Shown here in pieces: positions 40,682 to 50,708 of a stretch of 64,000 nucleotides of DNA; position 1 is the stretch's first letter; each line of letters begins with the position of its first letter. The notes below the pieces were generated by a model. It was not told the origin of the DNA. It did no database searches and saw only the letters and a program-made list of their open reading frames with translations. Source of the stretch: Nocardioides rubriscoriae (GTDB taxonomy: Bacteria; Actinomycetota; Actinomycetes; Propionibacteriales; Nocardioidaceae); NCBI RefSeq assembly GCF_008087085.1, contig NZ_VIYJ01000012.1:1-64000 (forward strand), read 5' to 3'. A program made the position numbers and the translations under genes.

Positions 40682-43666
40682 TCAGCCCCAGAAGACCCGG
40701 TCGACCACGCCCCGGGCCAGGCGGGTGACCCGCAGGTAGTCGTTGACCATCTCGTCGGTGCTGCCCGGCGGGTAGCCCAGGATGCTCGCGACCGCAGCCC
40801 GCTCGCGGGTGTCGCGCGGCATCTCGTCGCCGGCCTTGCCCCGGGCCAGGGTGACGGCGTTGCGGACCCGGCTGACGGTCCGCCAGGCCTCGCAGAGCAG
40901 CCGGGCGTCGTCGGAGGCGACCAGGCCGGCGTCGCGGGCGGCCTCGAGGGCCGGCAGGGTCCGCGGGGTGCGTAGGCTCTCGACCTCGCCGGCGTGCCGC
41001 ATCTGCAACAGCTGGACGGTCCACTCGATGTCGGCCAGTCCCCCGCGTCCGAGCTTGAGGTGGAGCGTCGGGTCGGCGCCGCGCGGCAGGCGCTCGCGGT
41101 CGACACGCGCCTTGATCCGGCGGACCTCGAGGACGTCGTCCTCGCGCAGACCGGCGACGGGGTAGCGCAACGGGTCGATGAGGGCGGTGAACGCCTCGCG
41201 GACGCCCGGGTCGCCGACCACGGCGTCGGCGCGCAGCAGGGCCTGGGCCTCCCAGACCTTCGACCACTTCGCGTAGTAGGCGGCGTAGGAGTCGAGGGTG
41301 CGGACCAGGGCGCCCTGCTTGCCCTCGGGGCGCAGGTCGGCGTCGACGACCAGGGCCGGGTCGGTGCCGGGCAACGCCAGCATGCGACGCAGCTCGTTGG
41401 CGACCGCCGTGGCGTACGACGAGGCCACCTGCGGGTCGGCGCCGTCGACGGGCACGTGCACGAAGAGCACGTCGGCGTCGCTGCCGTAGGACAGCTCGAA
41501 GCCGCCGTAGCGGCCCATCGCGACCACGGCCAGCCGGGTCGGGGCGGTGTCGAGCCTGCGCGCCCGGCATACGCCGCGCCCGGCGGCCTCGAGCGCGGCC
41601 TCGAGGGTGGCGTCGGTGATGCGCGACAGCGCCGCCCCCACCTCGGCGACGTCGGTCAGCCCGAGCACGTCGCCGGCCGCGACGCGCAGCAGTTCCCGGC
41701 GGCGTACGGCGCGGGCGGCGCGCACGGCCTTGTCGACGTCGTCCTGGCGCTCGGAGCGCGAGCGCATCTCGTCGAGCATCGTCTCGGCGTCGAGGGGCGC
41801 GAGGTCCTCCGAGAGCATCCGCACGCCCTGGGGCTCGCGCTCGAGCAGGCCGGTGACGTAGCGGGAGGTCGACAGCAGGTGGGCCAGGCGCTCGGCGACC
41901 TGGCCCTCGTCGCGCAGGGTCTTGAGGTACCACGGGGTGCGCCCCAGGGCCTCGCTGAGCCGCCGGAAGCCGAACAGACCGGCGTCGGGGTCGGCGCCCT
42001 CGGCGAACCAGCTGAGCATCGCCGGCAGCAGCGCCCGCTGGATCGACGCGGTGCGGGTGACGCCGCTGGTGAGGGCCTCGAGGTTGCGCAGCGCGGCCTG
42101 CGGGTCGTCGTAGCCCAGGGCGGCGAGCCGCGCCCCGGCCGCCTGCGACGACAGCCGCACCTCGCCGCTGTGCACGCGCGCGACGGCGGTCAGCAGCGGG
42201 CGGTAGAACAGCTTCTCGTGCAGGCGACGGACCTCGCGCCGGTGGTGCTCCCAGACCTTGGCGAGCGTGGCGGCCGGCTCCTTGTGGAAGCCGACGCTGC
42301 GGCCCAGGCGCCGCAGCGAGTCGGGGTCCTCCGGCACGACGTGGGTACGCCGCAGCTGCCGCAGCTGGAGGCGGTGCTCGAGGGTCCGCAGGAACGCGTA
42401 GGCCTCGTGCAGGGCCTCCCCGTCCTCGCGGCCGACGTAGCCGTGCTCGGTGAGCTGGGAGAGCGCGCTGAGGGTGGTCGAGGAGCGGATCCGGTCGTCG
42501 GCCCAGCCGTGCACCAGCTGGAGCAGCTGGACGGCGAACTCCACGTCGCGCAGCCCGCCCGAGCCGAGCTTGAGCTGACGGTCGGCCTCCTTGGCCGGGA
42601 TGTGCTCCAGCACCCGGCGGCGCATCGCCTGCACCTCGGCGACGAACCCGTCGCGGTCGGCCACGCTCCAGACCATCGGCTCGACGGTGGCGCAGAAGTC
42701 ACGGCCGAGCGCGAGGTCGCCGGCGACCGGGCGCGCCTTGAGCAGCGCCTGGAACTCCCACGGCTTGGCCCAGCGCTCGTAGTAGCCCCGGTGGCTGGCC
42801 AGGGTGCGGGTGAGCGGACCGTTCTTGCCCTCGGGGCGCAGGTTGGCGTCGACCGGCCAGATGGTGCCCTCGCCGGTGTGGTCGGAGCAGACCTGGACCA
42901 GGTTGCTGGCCAGCCGGGTCGCGGCCCGCAGGGCTGCGCCGTCGCTGGCCCCGGCCGTCGGCTCGTGCACGAAGATGACGTCGACGTCGCTGACGTAGTT
43001 GAGCTCGTGGCCGCCGCACTTGCCCATCGCGATCACCGCGAGCCGGGCCAGCCGGGCCTCGTCGCCCAGGCGCTGGCGGGCGATCGCGAGCGCGGCCTCG
43101 AGGGTGCCGGCCGCGAGGTCGGACAGCTCGGCGGCCGCGTCGTCGAGGCCCAGGTCGTGGGCGAGGTCGCGCGCGGCCAGGCGCAGCAGCACCCGACGGT
43201 ACTCGACGCGCAGGGCGTCGACGGCCTGCGCGTCGGGCAGGGTCGCGGTCGGCGTCGGGTCGTCGGGGTCGGCGCCGACGGCGCGCAGCAGGTCGGCGCG
43301 CACGGCGTACGCCGCGGGGCGGGTCGAGCCGAGGGTCGGGTCGGTGAGCTCGCGCCAGTGCTCGGGGTGGCGCACGAGGTGGTGGGCCAGCGCCTCGCTG
43401 GCGCCCAGCACGCACAGCAGCCGCATCGCGGTGCCCTCGTCGTCGACGATCGCGTCGAGCAGGGCCGCGCGCTCGGCGCCGGCCGCGTCGGCGAGCCGGA
43501 CCAGGCAGACCAGGGCCTCGTCGGGGTCGGCGGTGCGGGCCAGCAGCGCGACCAGCGGCTCGGCGGCGTCGCCCAGCTCGGCCAGGTGCGCGAGAGCCCG
43601 CTCGGTGTCCTGGAAGCCCAGGCGGAGCAGGTTGCCCTTGGCCAGGCCGGACAGGGCGCGGCTCAC
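40682..43666 (-). CDS. glnE: Glutamine synthetase adenylyltransferase/deadenylase
   Basis: A 994-residue two-domain nucleotidyltransferase. The first domain (about 1-500) has MGKCGGHELNYVSDVDVIFVHEP near residue 215 and LRPEGKNGPLTRTL near 275. The second has MGRYGGFELSYGSDADVLFVHVP and LRPEGKQGALVRTLDSY from about residue 714. The two GxxExxxxSDxD motifs are the deadenylylating and adenylylating active sites. GlnE modifies GSI by AMP transfer. GTG 43666 overlaps the amidotransferase stop (GTGA); sequence in frame beyond it belongs to that gene's complement. Confidence 0.95.
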   Translation of the reverse strand: MSRALSGLAKGNLLRLGFQDTERALAHLAELGDAAEPLVALLARTADPDEALVCLVRLADAAGAERAALLDAIVDDEGTAMRLLCVLGASEALAHHLVRHPEHWRELTDPTLGSTRPAAYAVRADLLRAVGADPDDPTPTATLPDAQAVDALRVEYRRVLLRLAARDLAHDLGLDDAAAELSDLAAGTLEAALAIARQRLGDEARLARLAVIAMGKCGGHELNYVSDVDVIFVHEPTAGASDGAALRAATRLASNLVQVCSDHTGEGTIWPVDANLRPEGKNGPLTRTLASHRGYYERWAKPWEFQALLKARPVAGDLALGRDFCATVEPMVWSVADRDGFVAEVQAMRRRVLEHIPAKEADRQLKLGSGGLRDVEFAVQLLQLVHGWADDRIRSSTTLSALSQLTEHGYVGREDGEALHEAYAFLRTLEHRLQLRQLRRTHVVPEDPDSLRRLGRSVGFHKEPAATLAKVWEHHRREVRRLHEKLFYRPLLTAVARVHSGEVRLSSQAAGARLAALGYDDPQAALRNLEALTSGVTRTASIQRALLPAMLSWFAEGADPDAGLFGFRRLSEALGRTPWYLKTLRDEGQVAERLAHLLSTSRYVTGLLEREPQGVRMLSEDLAPLDAETMLDEMRSRSERQDDVDKAVRAARAVRRRELLRVAAGDVLGLTDVAEVGAALSRITDATLEAALEAAGRGVCRARRLDTAPTRLAVVAMGRYGGFELSYGSDADVLFVHVPVDGADPQVASSYATAVANELRRMLALPGTDPALVVDADLRPEGKQGALVRTLDSYAAYYAKWSKVWEAQALLRADAVVGDPGVREAFTALIDPLRYPVAGLREDDVLEVRRIKARVDRERLPRGADPTLHLKLGRGGLADIEWTVQLLQMRHAGEVESLRTPRTLPALEAARDAGLVASDDARLLCEAWRTVSRVRNAVTLARGKAGDEMPRDTRERAAVASILGYPPGSTDEMVNDYLRVTRLARGVVDRVFWG

Positions 43667-44421
43667 CCGAGCTCCCCTGGTCGCTGGGCCGCGAGGTCCT
43701 GCGCCCGGGCGGCGAACCGGTCGGCGAGCTCGCGCCCGACCCGTTCGAGGCCCGTGGCGGCGGCCGCGACCTCGGCGAGCCGGGCCTGCTGGTCGATGCC
43801 GCGTGCGCGGTGGCGCTCGGCGTCGGAGGCCGCCCACGCGGCGAGGATCTCGGGGGTGGCCTCGGGGTGCCACTGCACGCCCCACGTGGTGGGTCCGAAG
43901 CGCATCGCCTGGACGTCGCCGTCCTTGGTGCGGGCCAGCGCGAACGCGCCGGGCGGGTCGCGCAGGACGACGTCGTCGTTCCAGAAGATCCCCGGCTGGG
44001 GCAGGGGGTGCGGGCCGCCGGGCGCGACCAGGTCGTCGTGCTCGGCCTCGTCGGTCCAGCGCACCCAGCCCAGCCCGACCTGCTGGCCGTGCGGGCTGCG
44101 GCCGACGTCGCCGCCGAAGGCCAGCGCGCACAGCTGGTGGCCCAGGCAGACGCCGAGGGTGGGCACCGCGAGCGCCGCCGCCTCGAGGACCAGGCGGCGT
44201 ACGGGCATCAGCCACGCGACGTCCGGGTCCCAGGCGTCCATCGACCCGCCCAGGACCACCAGCCCCTGGTAGGCGGTGAGGTCGTCGGGCGCGGGCAGCG
44301 AGTCGCCGGCGTACGGGCGGACCACCTCGAGCACGCACCCGGCCTCGACCAGCCACTCGCCGAGCAGGGCCGGCGGGCAGCTGTCCTGGTGCTGGACGAC
44401 CAGCACCAGCGGGGCGGGCAT
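43663..44421 (-). CDS. Class I glutamine amidotransferase
   Basis: A 252-residue GMP-synthase-type amidotransferase domain protein. Catalytic Cys92 lies in TLGVCLGHQLCALA, with His and Glu in TTWGVQWHPEATPE near 181-194. The oxyanion strand is VVLGGSMDAWD near 55-65. It releases ammonia from glutamine for an unknown acceptor; there is no synthetase domain. It sits between glnA2 and glnE and overlaps glnE by 4 bases, so it is part of the glutamine operon. GTG 44430 is an alternative start. Confidence 0.88.
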   Translation of the reverse strand: MPAPLVLVVQHQDSCPPALLGEWLVEAGCVLEVVRPYAGDSLPAPDDLTAYQGLVVLGGSMDAWDPDVAWLMPVRRLVLEAAALAVPTLGVCLGHQLCALAFGGDVGRSPHGQQVGLGWVRWTDEAEHDDLVAPGGPHPLPQPGIFWNDDVVLRDPPGAFALARTKDGDVQAMRFGPTTWGVQWHPEATPEILAAWAASDAERHRARGIDQQARLAEVAAAATGLERVGRELADRFAARAQDLAAQRPGELG

Positions 44422-44444
44422 CTCGGGCACGTCGGGTCGGGCTC

Positions 44445-45782
44445 TCAGATCACCGGCAGCATCTGGTCGCGCTCCCACGCCGACACCTGACCGCGGTAGT
44501 CGTCCCACTCGGCGCGCTTGTTGCGCAGGAAGAAGTCGAAGACGTTCTCGCCGAGGGTCTCGGCGAGCAGCTCGGACTGCTCGGCAATGGTGATCGCCTC
44601 GTTGAGGTTGCGCGGCAGCGGGTCGATGCCGAGGCTCTTGCGCTCGCGCTCGGTGAGCGCCCACACGTCGTCCTCGGCCTCGCGCGGCAGCTCGTAGCCC
44701 TCCTCGATGCCCTTCATCCCGGCTGCGAGCACGACCGCGAAGGCCAGGTAGGGGTTGCACGCGGGGTCGAGGGTGCGCAGCTCGACCCGGGTCGAGGCGC
44801 CCTTGTTGGGCTTGTACATCGGCACCCGGACCATCGCGGAGCGGTTGTTGTGGCCCCAGCAGATGTAGGACGGTGCCTCGCCGCCGAACATCATCCGCTT
44901 GTAGGAGTTGACCCACTGGTTGGTGACGACGCTCAGCTCGGGGGCGTGCTTGAGGACGCCGGCGATGAAGCGGCGGCCGGTCTCGCTGAGCTGGTACTCG
45001 GACCCGGCCTCGTAGAAGGCGTTCTGGTCGCCCTCGAAGAGGCTGACGTGGGTGTGCATGCCGGAGCCGGGGTGGGTGGTGAAGGGCTTGGGCATGAAGC
45101 TGGCCCAGATGCCCTGGCTCAGCGCCACCTCACGGATGACGGTGCGGAAGGTCATGATGTTGTCGGCCGTCGACAGCGCGTCGGCGTAGCGCAGGTCGAT
45201 CTCCTGCTGCCCCGGGCCCGCCTCGTGGTGGCTGAACTCGACCGAGATGCCCATCGACTCGAGCATCGTGATCGCCTCGCGGCGGAAGTCGGCGCCCATC
45301 GACTGCGCGGTGTGGTCGAAGTAGCCGCTGCGGTCGGCCGGAACCGGGTCGACCCCCGACTGCGGGGTGTCCTTGAACAGGTAGAACTCGATCTCGGGGT
45401 GCGTGTAGAAGGTGAAGCCCTTCTCGGCGGCCTTGGCCAGGGTGCGCTTGAGCACGAACCGCGGGTCGGCGAACGACGGGGAGCCGTCGGGCATCACGAT
45501 GTCGCAGAACATCCGCGCCGTCGACGGGCCCTCGGCGCGCCACGGCAGGATCGCGAACGTCGACGGGTCGGGCTTGGCCAGCATGTCGGCCTCGTAGACG
45601 CGCGCGAAGCCCTCGATCGCCGAGCCGTCGAACCCGATGCCCTCGTCGAAGGCCCCCTCGAGCTCGGCCGGCGCGACCGCGACCGACTTGAGGAACCCGA
45701 GCACGTCGGTGAACCACAGCCTCACGAAGCGGACGTCGCGCTCCTCGAGTGCGCGGAGTACGAAGTCTTCCTGCTTGCCCAT
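44445..45782 (-). CDS. glnA2: Glutamine synthetase I, GlnA2 type
   Basis: A 445-residue GSI-alpha-like enzyme, matching the length of mycobacterial GlnA2, which also neighbours glnE. Motifs are GFDGSAIEGFARVYEADM near 49-66, HPEIEFYLF near 127-135, EFSHHEAGPGQQEIDLRYAD near 178-197 and NKGASTRVELR near 328-338. The position aligned by eye to the adenylylated Tyr of GSI-beta is Trp (DDVWALTERE, about residue 374). GlnE therefore probably does not regulate it. A TAGGCT box 6 bases before the ATG suggests leaderless transcription of the glnA2-amidotransferase-glnE operon. Confidence 0.92.
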   Translation of the reverse strand: MGKQEDFVLRALEERDVRFVRLWFTDVLGFLKSVAVAPAELEGAFDEGIGFDGSAIEGFARVYEADMLAKPDPSTFAILPWRAEGPSTARMFCDIVMPDGSPSFADPRFVLKRTLAKAAEKGFTFYTHPEIEFYLFKDTPQSGVDPVPADRSGYFDHTAQSMGADFRREAITMLESMGISVEFSHHEAGPGQQEIDLRYADALSTADNIMTFRTVIREVALSQGIWASFMPKPFTTHPGSGMHTHVSLFEGDQNAFYEAGSEYQLSETGRRFIAGVLKHAPELSVVTNQWVNSYKRMMFGGEAPSYICWGHNNRSAMVRVPMYKPNKGASTRVELRTLDPACNPYLAFAVVLAAGMKGIEEGYELPREAEDDVWALTERERKSLGIDPLPRNLNEAITIAEQSELLAETLGENVFDFFLRNKRAEWDDYRGQVSAWERDQMLPVI

Positions 45783-45788
45783 GCGTGC

Positions 45789-45794
45789 AGCCTA
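45789..45794 (-). promoter_or_regulatory. Leaderless -10 box (TAGGCT) of glnA2
   Basis: On the minus strand TAGGCT ends 6 bases before the ATG at 45782. Confidence 0.6.
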
Positions 45795-45812
45795 GGGGGC
45801 GGCGGCGGGCGC

Positions 45813-47864
<2,052 letters not shown>

Positions 47865-47871
47865 GTCCGCG

Positions 47872-47877
47872 AGTCTA
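47872..47877 (-). promoter_or_regulatory. Leaderless -10 box (TAGACT) of nadE
   Basis: On the minus strand TAGACT ends 7 bases before the GTG at 47864. Confidence 0.6.
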
Positions 47878-47958
47878 GGGACGCCCGGGCGATGAGTTGC
47901 GCGGCGTGCCGCAGTCTCCACGAGACAGTCAGACCACGCACCCACGAAGGAGCACACG

Positions 47959-48384
47959 ATGGTGACCCGACTCAACCCCTACCTCAACTGGCGCGGCCAG
48001 GCCGCCGAGGCTATGGCGTTCTACCAGTCCGTCTTCGGCGGTGAGCTGACCAGCACGACCTTCGCCGACTACGGCGGCATGGGCGTCCCCGAGGAGGAGC
48101 AGTCGCAGGTCATGCACGCACAGCTGACGGTCTCGGAGAGCTTCGCGCTCATGGGCGCCGACGCCCCGAGCACCCACCCGGAGAGCACCCCCAACGGGCA
48201 CATCAGCATCAGCGGCGACGAGGTCGACACCATCCGCGGCTGGTTCGCGGCGCTCGCCGAGGGCGGCCACGTCGACGTGCCGTTCGAGCAGGCGCCCTGG
48301 GGCGACCACTTCGGCCAGGTCAAGGACCGGTTCGGGATCAACTGGCTCTGCAACGCCGGAACGGGCGGCGCGGGCGGCGCGTGA
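47959..48384 (+). CDS. VOC-family (PhnB-like) protein
   Basis: A 141-residue glyoxalase/bleomycin-resistance fold protein of the PhnB type. It opens with RLNPYLNWRGQAAEAMAFYQ and then SVFGGELTSTTFADYGG, carries VMHAQLTVSESFALMGAD, and ends with PWGDHFGQVKDRFGINWLCN. The function within the family is not predictable. AAGGAG lies 7 bases before the ATG. Stop and next minus-strand stop enclose a perfect 16-bp hairpin. Confidence 0.9.
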   Translation: MVTRLNPYLNWRGQAAEAMAFYQSVFGGELTSTTFADYGGMGVPEEEQSQVMHAQLTVSESFALMGADAPSTHPESTPNGHISISGDEVDTIRGWFAALAEGGHVDVPFEQAPWGDHFGQVKDRFGINWLCNAGTGGAGGA

Positions 48385-48391
48385 CTCTCAG

Positions 48392-48430
48392 GTCGCGCTC
48401 CACCGGCGGATCCTGCCGGTGGAGCGCGAC
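48392..48430. repeat. Palindromic repeat bracketing the AbiEi/Vsr-like gene, copy A
   Basis: GTCGCGCTCCACCGGC (48392-48407), a GGATCCT loop and GCCGGTGGAGCGCGAC (48415-48430) form a perfect 16-bp stem just after the AbiEi/Vsr-like stop. A closely related copy lies upstream of the same gene (49459-49503). It may also terminate the two convergent transcripts. Confidence 0.85.
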
Positions 48431-48436
48431 TTGACG

Positions 48437-49393
48437 TCACGGGCAGCGGGGGCAGGGCGTGGCCGCGCCCTGCCAGCCCCTCTGCTGCAGCAGCGTACCG
48501 ATGTGACCGGCGGTCCGGCACGGGGTGCCGAACACCAGGCCGTAGGTCAGCCGGACGGTCGTCGCGCCCTGCGACACTCGCGCCTCCAGGTCGCGGTCAG
48601 CATCGGCGTCGCGGCCCCTCGCCGAGTCGTGGGAGGCGCGCCCGTCGAGCTCGACGATCAGGTCGTGGTCCTCGTACTCCACGTCGCGGTAGGCCGACCT
48701 CGTCCTGGTCGACGAAGGCTTCTGGCGACGCCCCTGGGGCAGGCCGTGCGCGCGCTCGACGGCACGCAGGTACTCCCGCTCCAGCACCGAGCAGGCGCCC
48801 GTCGCCAGGTCGTCGAGCATCTCGAGCAACAACGTCCTGCCCGCCACCCGCCGACCGCGGAGGACGTCGGCGATCGTCGCGGCCGTCGTACGCCGGGTCT
48901 GGGCCGCCTCGGCCAGGAGCCGGAACGCGGCGAGCGGGTCAGCGAGGACCACCCGGGAGGCGAGGTCGATCACGGTGTGCGCCAGCCGCATCCTGGGCGG
49001 GGCCGCCCGCCAGTCGACGCGATCGGTGAGGCACGCCGTCCGGTGAGCCATCACTCCCGCGACCGGCTTGACCGTCCGGCGCAGGTCGATCGCCACGTGC
49101 ACGACCGCCGAGTACGGCGGGTCCGGCAGGGCCGACCCCAGGGTCAGCGCGGCGGGCCAGTGGACGAGCACCGCCACCCACTCGCGCTGCTGCCGGGTCA
49201 GCGGGCCGCTGTGGTTGACGTAGACGCCGGGGTGTCGCCGATACAGCTCGCGTCGACGGACCATGCGCTCGATGTCGTCGTCGTTCGCGCCGAGGTCGAG
49301 CAGCTGTCGACGCGACACCACCCCGTCCTGCACGAGGGTCAACAGCACCTTCAGCTGCTCGCGGTCGAGGGCGCGGGTGGGTCGGATCGCCAT
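48437..49393 (-). CDS. AbiEi-type winged-helix protein with Vsr/DUF559-like nuclease domain
   Basis: A 318-residue protein. The N-terminus (about 8-62) resembles AbiEi antitoxin winged helices (REQLKVLLTLVQDGVVSRRQ ... LYRRHPGVYVN). The middle is helical. The C-terminus (about 200-318) looks like a very-short-patch-repair/DUF559 nuclease fold: SVLEREYLRAVERAHGLP, then YRDVEYEDHDLIVELDGRASH and RDADADRDLEARVSQG, with the ELD acid pair and spaced Arg/Asp. No AbiEii toxin gene lies nearby. Two related palindromes bracket the gene. ATG 49393 fits the family start. Confidence 0.7.
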   Translation of the reverse strand: MAIRPTRALDREQLKVLLTLVQDGVVSRRQLLDLGANDDDIERMVRRRELYRRHPGVYVNHSGPLTRQQREWVAVLVHWPAALTLGSALPDPPYSAVVHVAIDLRRTVKPVAGVMAHRTACLTDRVDWRAAPPRMRLAHTVIDLASRVVLADPLAAFRLLAEAAQTRRTTAATIADVLRGRRVAGRTLLLEMLDDLATGACSVLEREYLRAVERAHGLPQGRRQKPSSTRTRSAYRDVEYEDHDLIVELDGRASHDSARGRDADADRDLEARVSQGATTVRLTYGLVFGTPCRTAGHIGTLLQQRGWQGAATPCPRCP

Positions 49394-49458
49394 GCCGAGG
49401 GCCTGCCGCGCTGCCTCGCTGTCGAAACGAGTGTCCCCCGTGCCTGTGGACAAGCGCT

Positions 49459-49503
49459 CAGGTCGCGCTCCACTGGCAGATCCCGCCGGTGGATCGCGAC
49501 CTG
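49459..49503. repeat. Palindromic repeat bracketing the AbiEi/Vsr-like gene, copy B
   Basis: The arms are 49459-49477 (begins CAGGTCGCGCTCCACTGGC) and 49485-49503 (ends GGTGGATCGCGACCTG). They form a 19-bp stem with one mismatch and one T-G wobble around AGATCCC. The sequence matches copy A at most positions, including arms and loop. It lies 66 bases upstream of the gene and next to the MFS promoter. Confidence 0.85.
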
Positions 49504-49529
49504 GCCACCCCGCAACCGGCCGCACGGCT

Positions 49530-49535
49530 TACGGT
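49530..49535 (+). promoter_or_regulatory. Leaderless -10 box (TACGGT)
   Basis: TACGGT ends 6 bases before the ATG at 49542. Confidence 0.55.
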
Positions 49536-49541
49536 CAGCCC

Positions 49542-50693
49542 ATGAGGTCCTGGCAGCGCATCGCGCTGGCGATGTTCGCCGTCGGTTGGGGCGCCAACCA
49601 GTTCACCCCCCTGCTCATCGCCTACCGCGACGAGCTGGGCATGTCGGTGCAGACGCGCGCCTTCCTCTTCGGGGTGTACGCCGCGGGGCTGGTCCCCGCG
49701 CTGCTCGTCGGGGGCGCCGCGTCGGACCGGTGGGGTCGGCGCGCGGTGGTCCTGCCGTTCGTCGCGTTGTCGCCGCTGGCGACCGTGCTGCTGATCGTCG
49801 AGCACGACTCGGTCGCCGGGCTGGCCGTGGGGCGGCTGCTGGCGGGCGCCTGCTCGGGCGTGGTCTTCAGCGCGGCCACGGCGTGGGTCTCCGAGCTCTC
49901 CGAGACCGGCGCCGGTCCCCGGCGCGCCGCGATCGCGCTCTCGGCCGGTTTCGGGGCCGGCCCCTTCGTCACCGGGCTGGTCGGCCAGTGGGCACCGCGC
50001 CCCCTCGAGACGCCGTACCTGCCCCACGTGGTGCTCGGCCTGGTCGCCCTCGTGCTGATGGCGCGCGTGCCGGGGCCGCGACCCGAGGGGGTCGTGCTGC
50101 GGCCGCTGATCGGCGTGCCCGACGTGACCCGCGGACGCCGGTTCCTGCTGGTCGTCGCCCCCTCGGCGCCGTGGGTCTTCGGGTGCGCGGCCCTGTCGAT
50201 CGCCTACCTCCCCGGCGAGATCGGCGGCTCGCAGTCGGGCGCGCTCGCGTTCGTCGGGGTGCTCTCGGGCCTGACGCTGGGCTGCGGGGTCGCGGTCCAG
50301 GGCGTCGCCCGACGGCTCGACGACCGACGTCCGCTGCTGGCCGGCCAGGTCGGGCTGCTCGCCGCGCTCGTCGGCGCGTCGATCGGCGTGCTGGCGCTGG
50401 TCACCGACGTGCGCTGGCTGCTGCTCCTCGGTGCCCCGATCCTGGGCGGCGCCTACGGCTGCGTGCTGGTCTCGGGGCTGCGCGAGACCGAGCGGCTCTC
50501 GCACCCCGACGAGCGCGGTGCGACCGTCGCCGTCTTCTACGCCCTGACCTACCTCGGCTTCGCGCTGCCCTACCTGCTCGGTGCCTTCGGGGGCGGCGTA
50601 CCCGCGCTCGTCGGGGCGATCGGGGCGATCGCGCTCAGCCTGGTCGTGGTCTCCGTCGCCGGGCGGCGACCCCTGGCGGCCTCGCGCGTGTGA
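49542..50693 (+). CDS. MFS transporter
   Basis: A 383-residue major facilitator with about 12 helices. TM1-2 have FAVGWGANQFTPLLIAYRDE, the 2-3 loop motif is GGAASDRWGRR (about 57-67), and a Gly-rich TM5 region follows (ALSAGFGAGPFVTGLVGQW). It resembles small-molecule exporters of the DHA1 group; the substrate is unknown. ATG 49542 is chosen for the -10 box just upstream, and earlier in-frame sequence crosses palindrome copy B. Confidence 0.87.
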   Translation: MRSWQRIALAMFAVGWGANQFTPLLIAYRDELGMSVQTRAFLFGVYAAGLVPALLVGGAASDRWGRRAVVLPFVALSPLATVLLIVEHDSVAGLAVGRLLAGACSGVVFSAATAWVSELSETGAGPRRAAIALSAGFGAGPFVTGLVGQWAPRPLETPYLPHVVLGLVALVLMARVPGPRPEGVVLRPLIGVPDVTRGRRFLLVVAPSAPWVFGCAALSIAYLPGEIGGSQSGALAFVGVLSGLTLGCGVAVQGVARRLDDRRPLLAGQVGLLAALVGASIGVLALVTDVRWLLLLGAPILGGAYGCVLVSGLRETERLSHPDERGATVAVFYALTYLGFALPYLLGAFGGGVPALVGAIGAIALSLVVVSVAGRRPLAASRV

Positions 50694-50708
50694 GGGGCCT
50701 GCCGCGCC

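Noticed and set aside
40994..44272. Plus-strand open frame of about 1090 codons opposite glnE
   Set aside because: Antisense shadow of a clearly conserved GlnE. It has biased composition and no motifs.
48437..49393. Complete AbiE toxin-antitoxin pair
   Set aside because: Only an AbiEi-like winged helix is present. The adjacent genes are a VOC protein and an MFS transporter, not an AbiEii nucleotidyltransferase.
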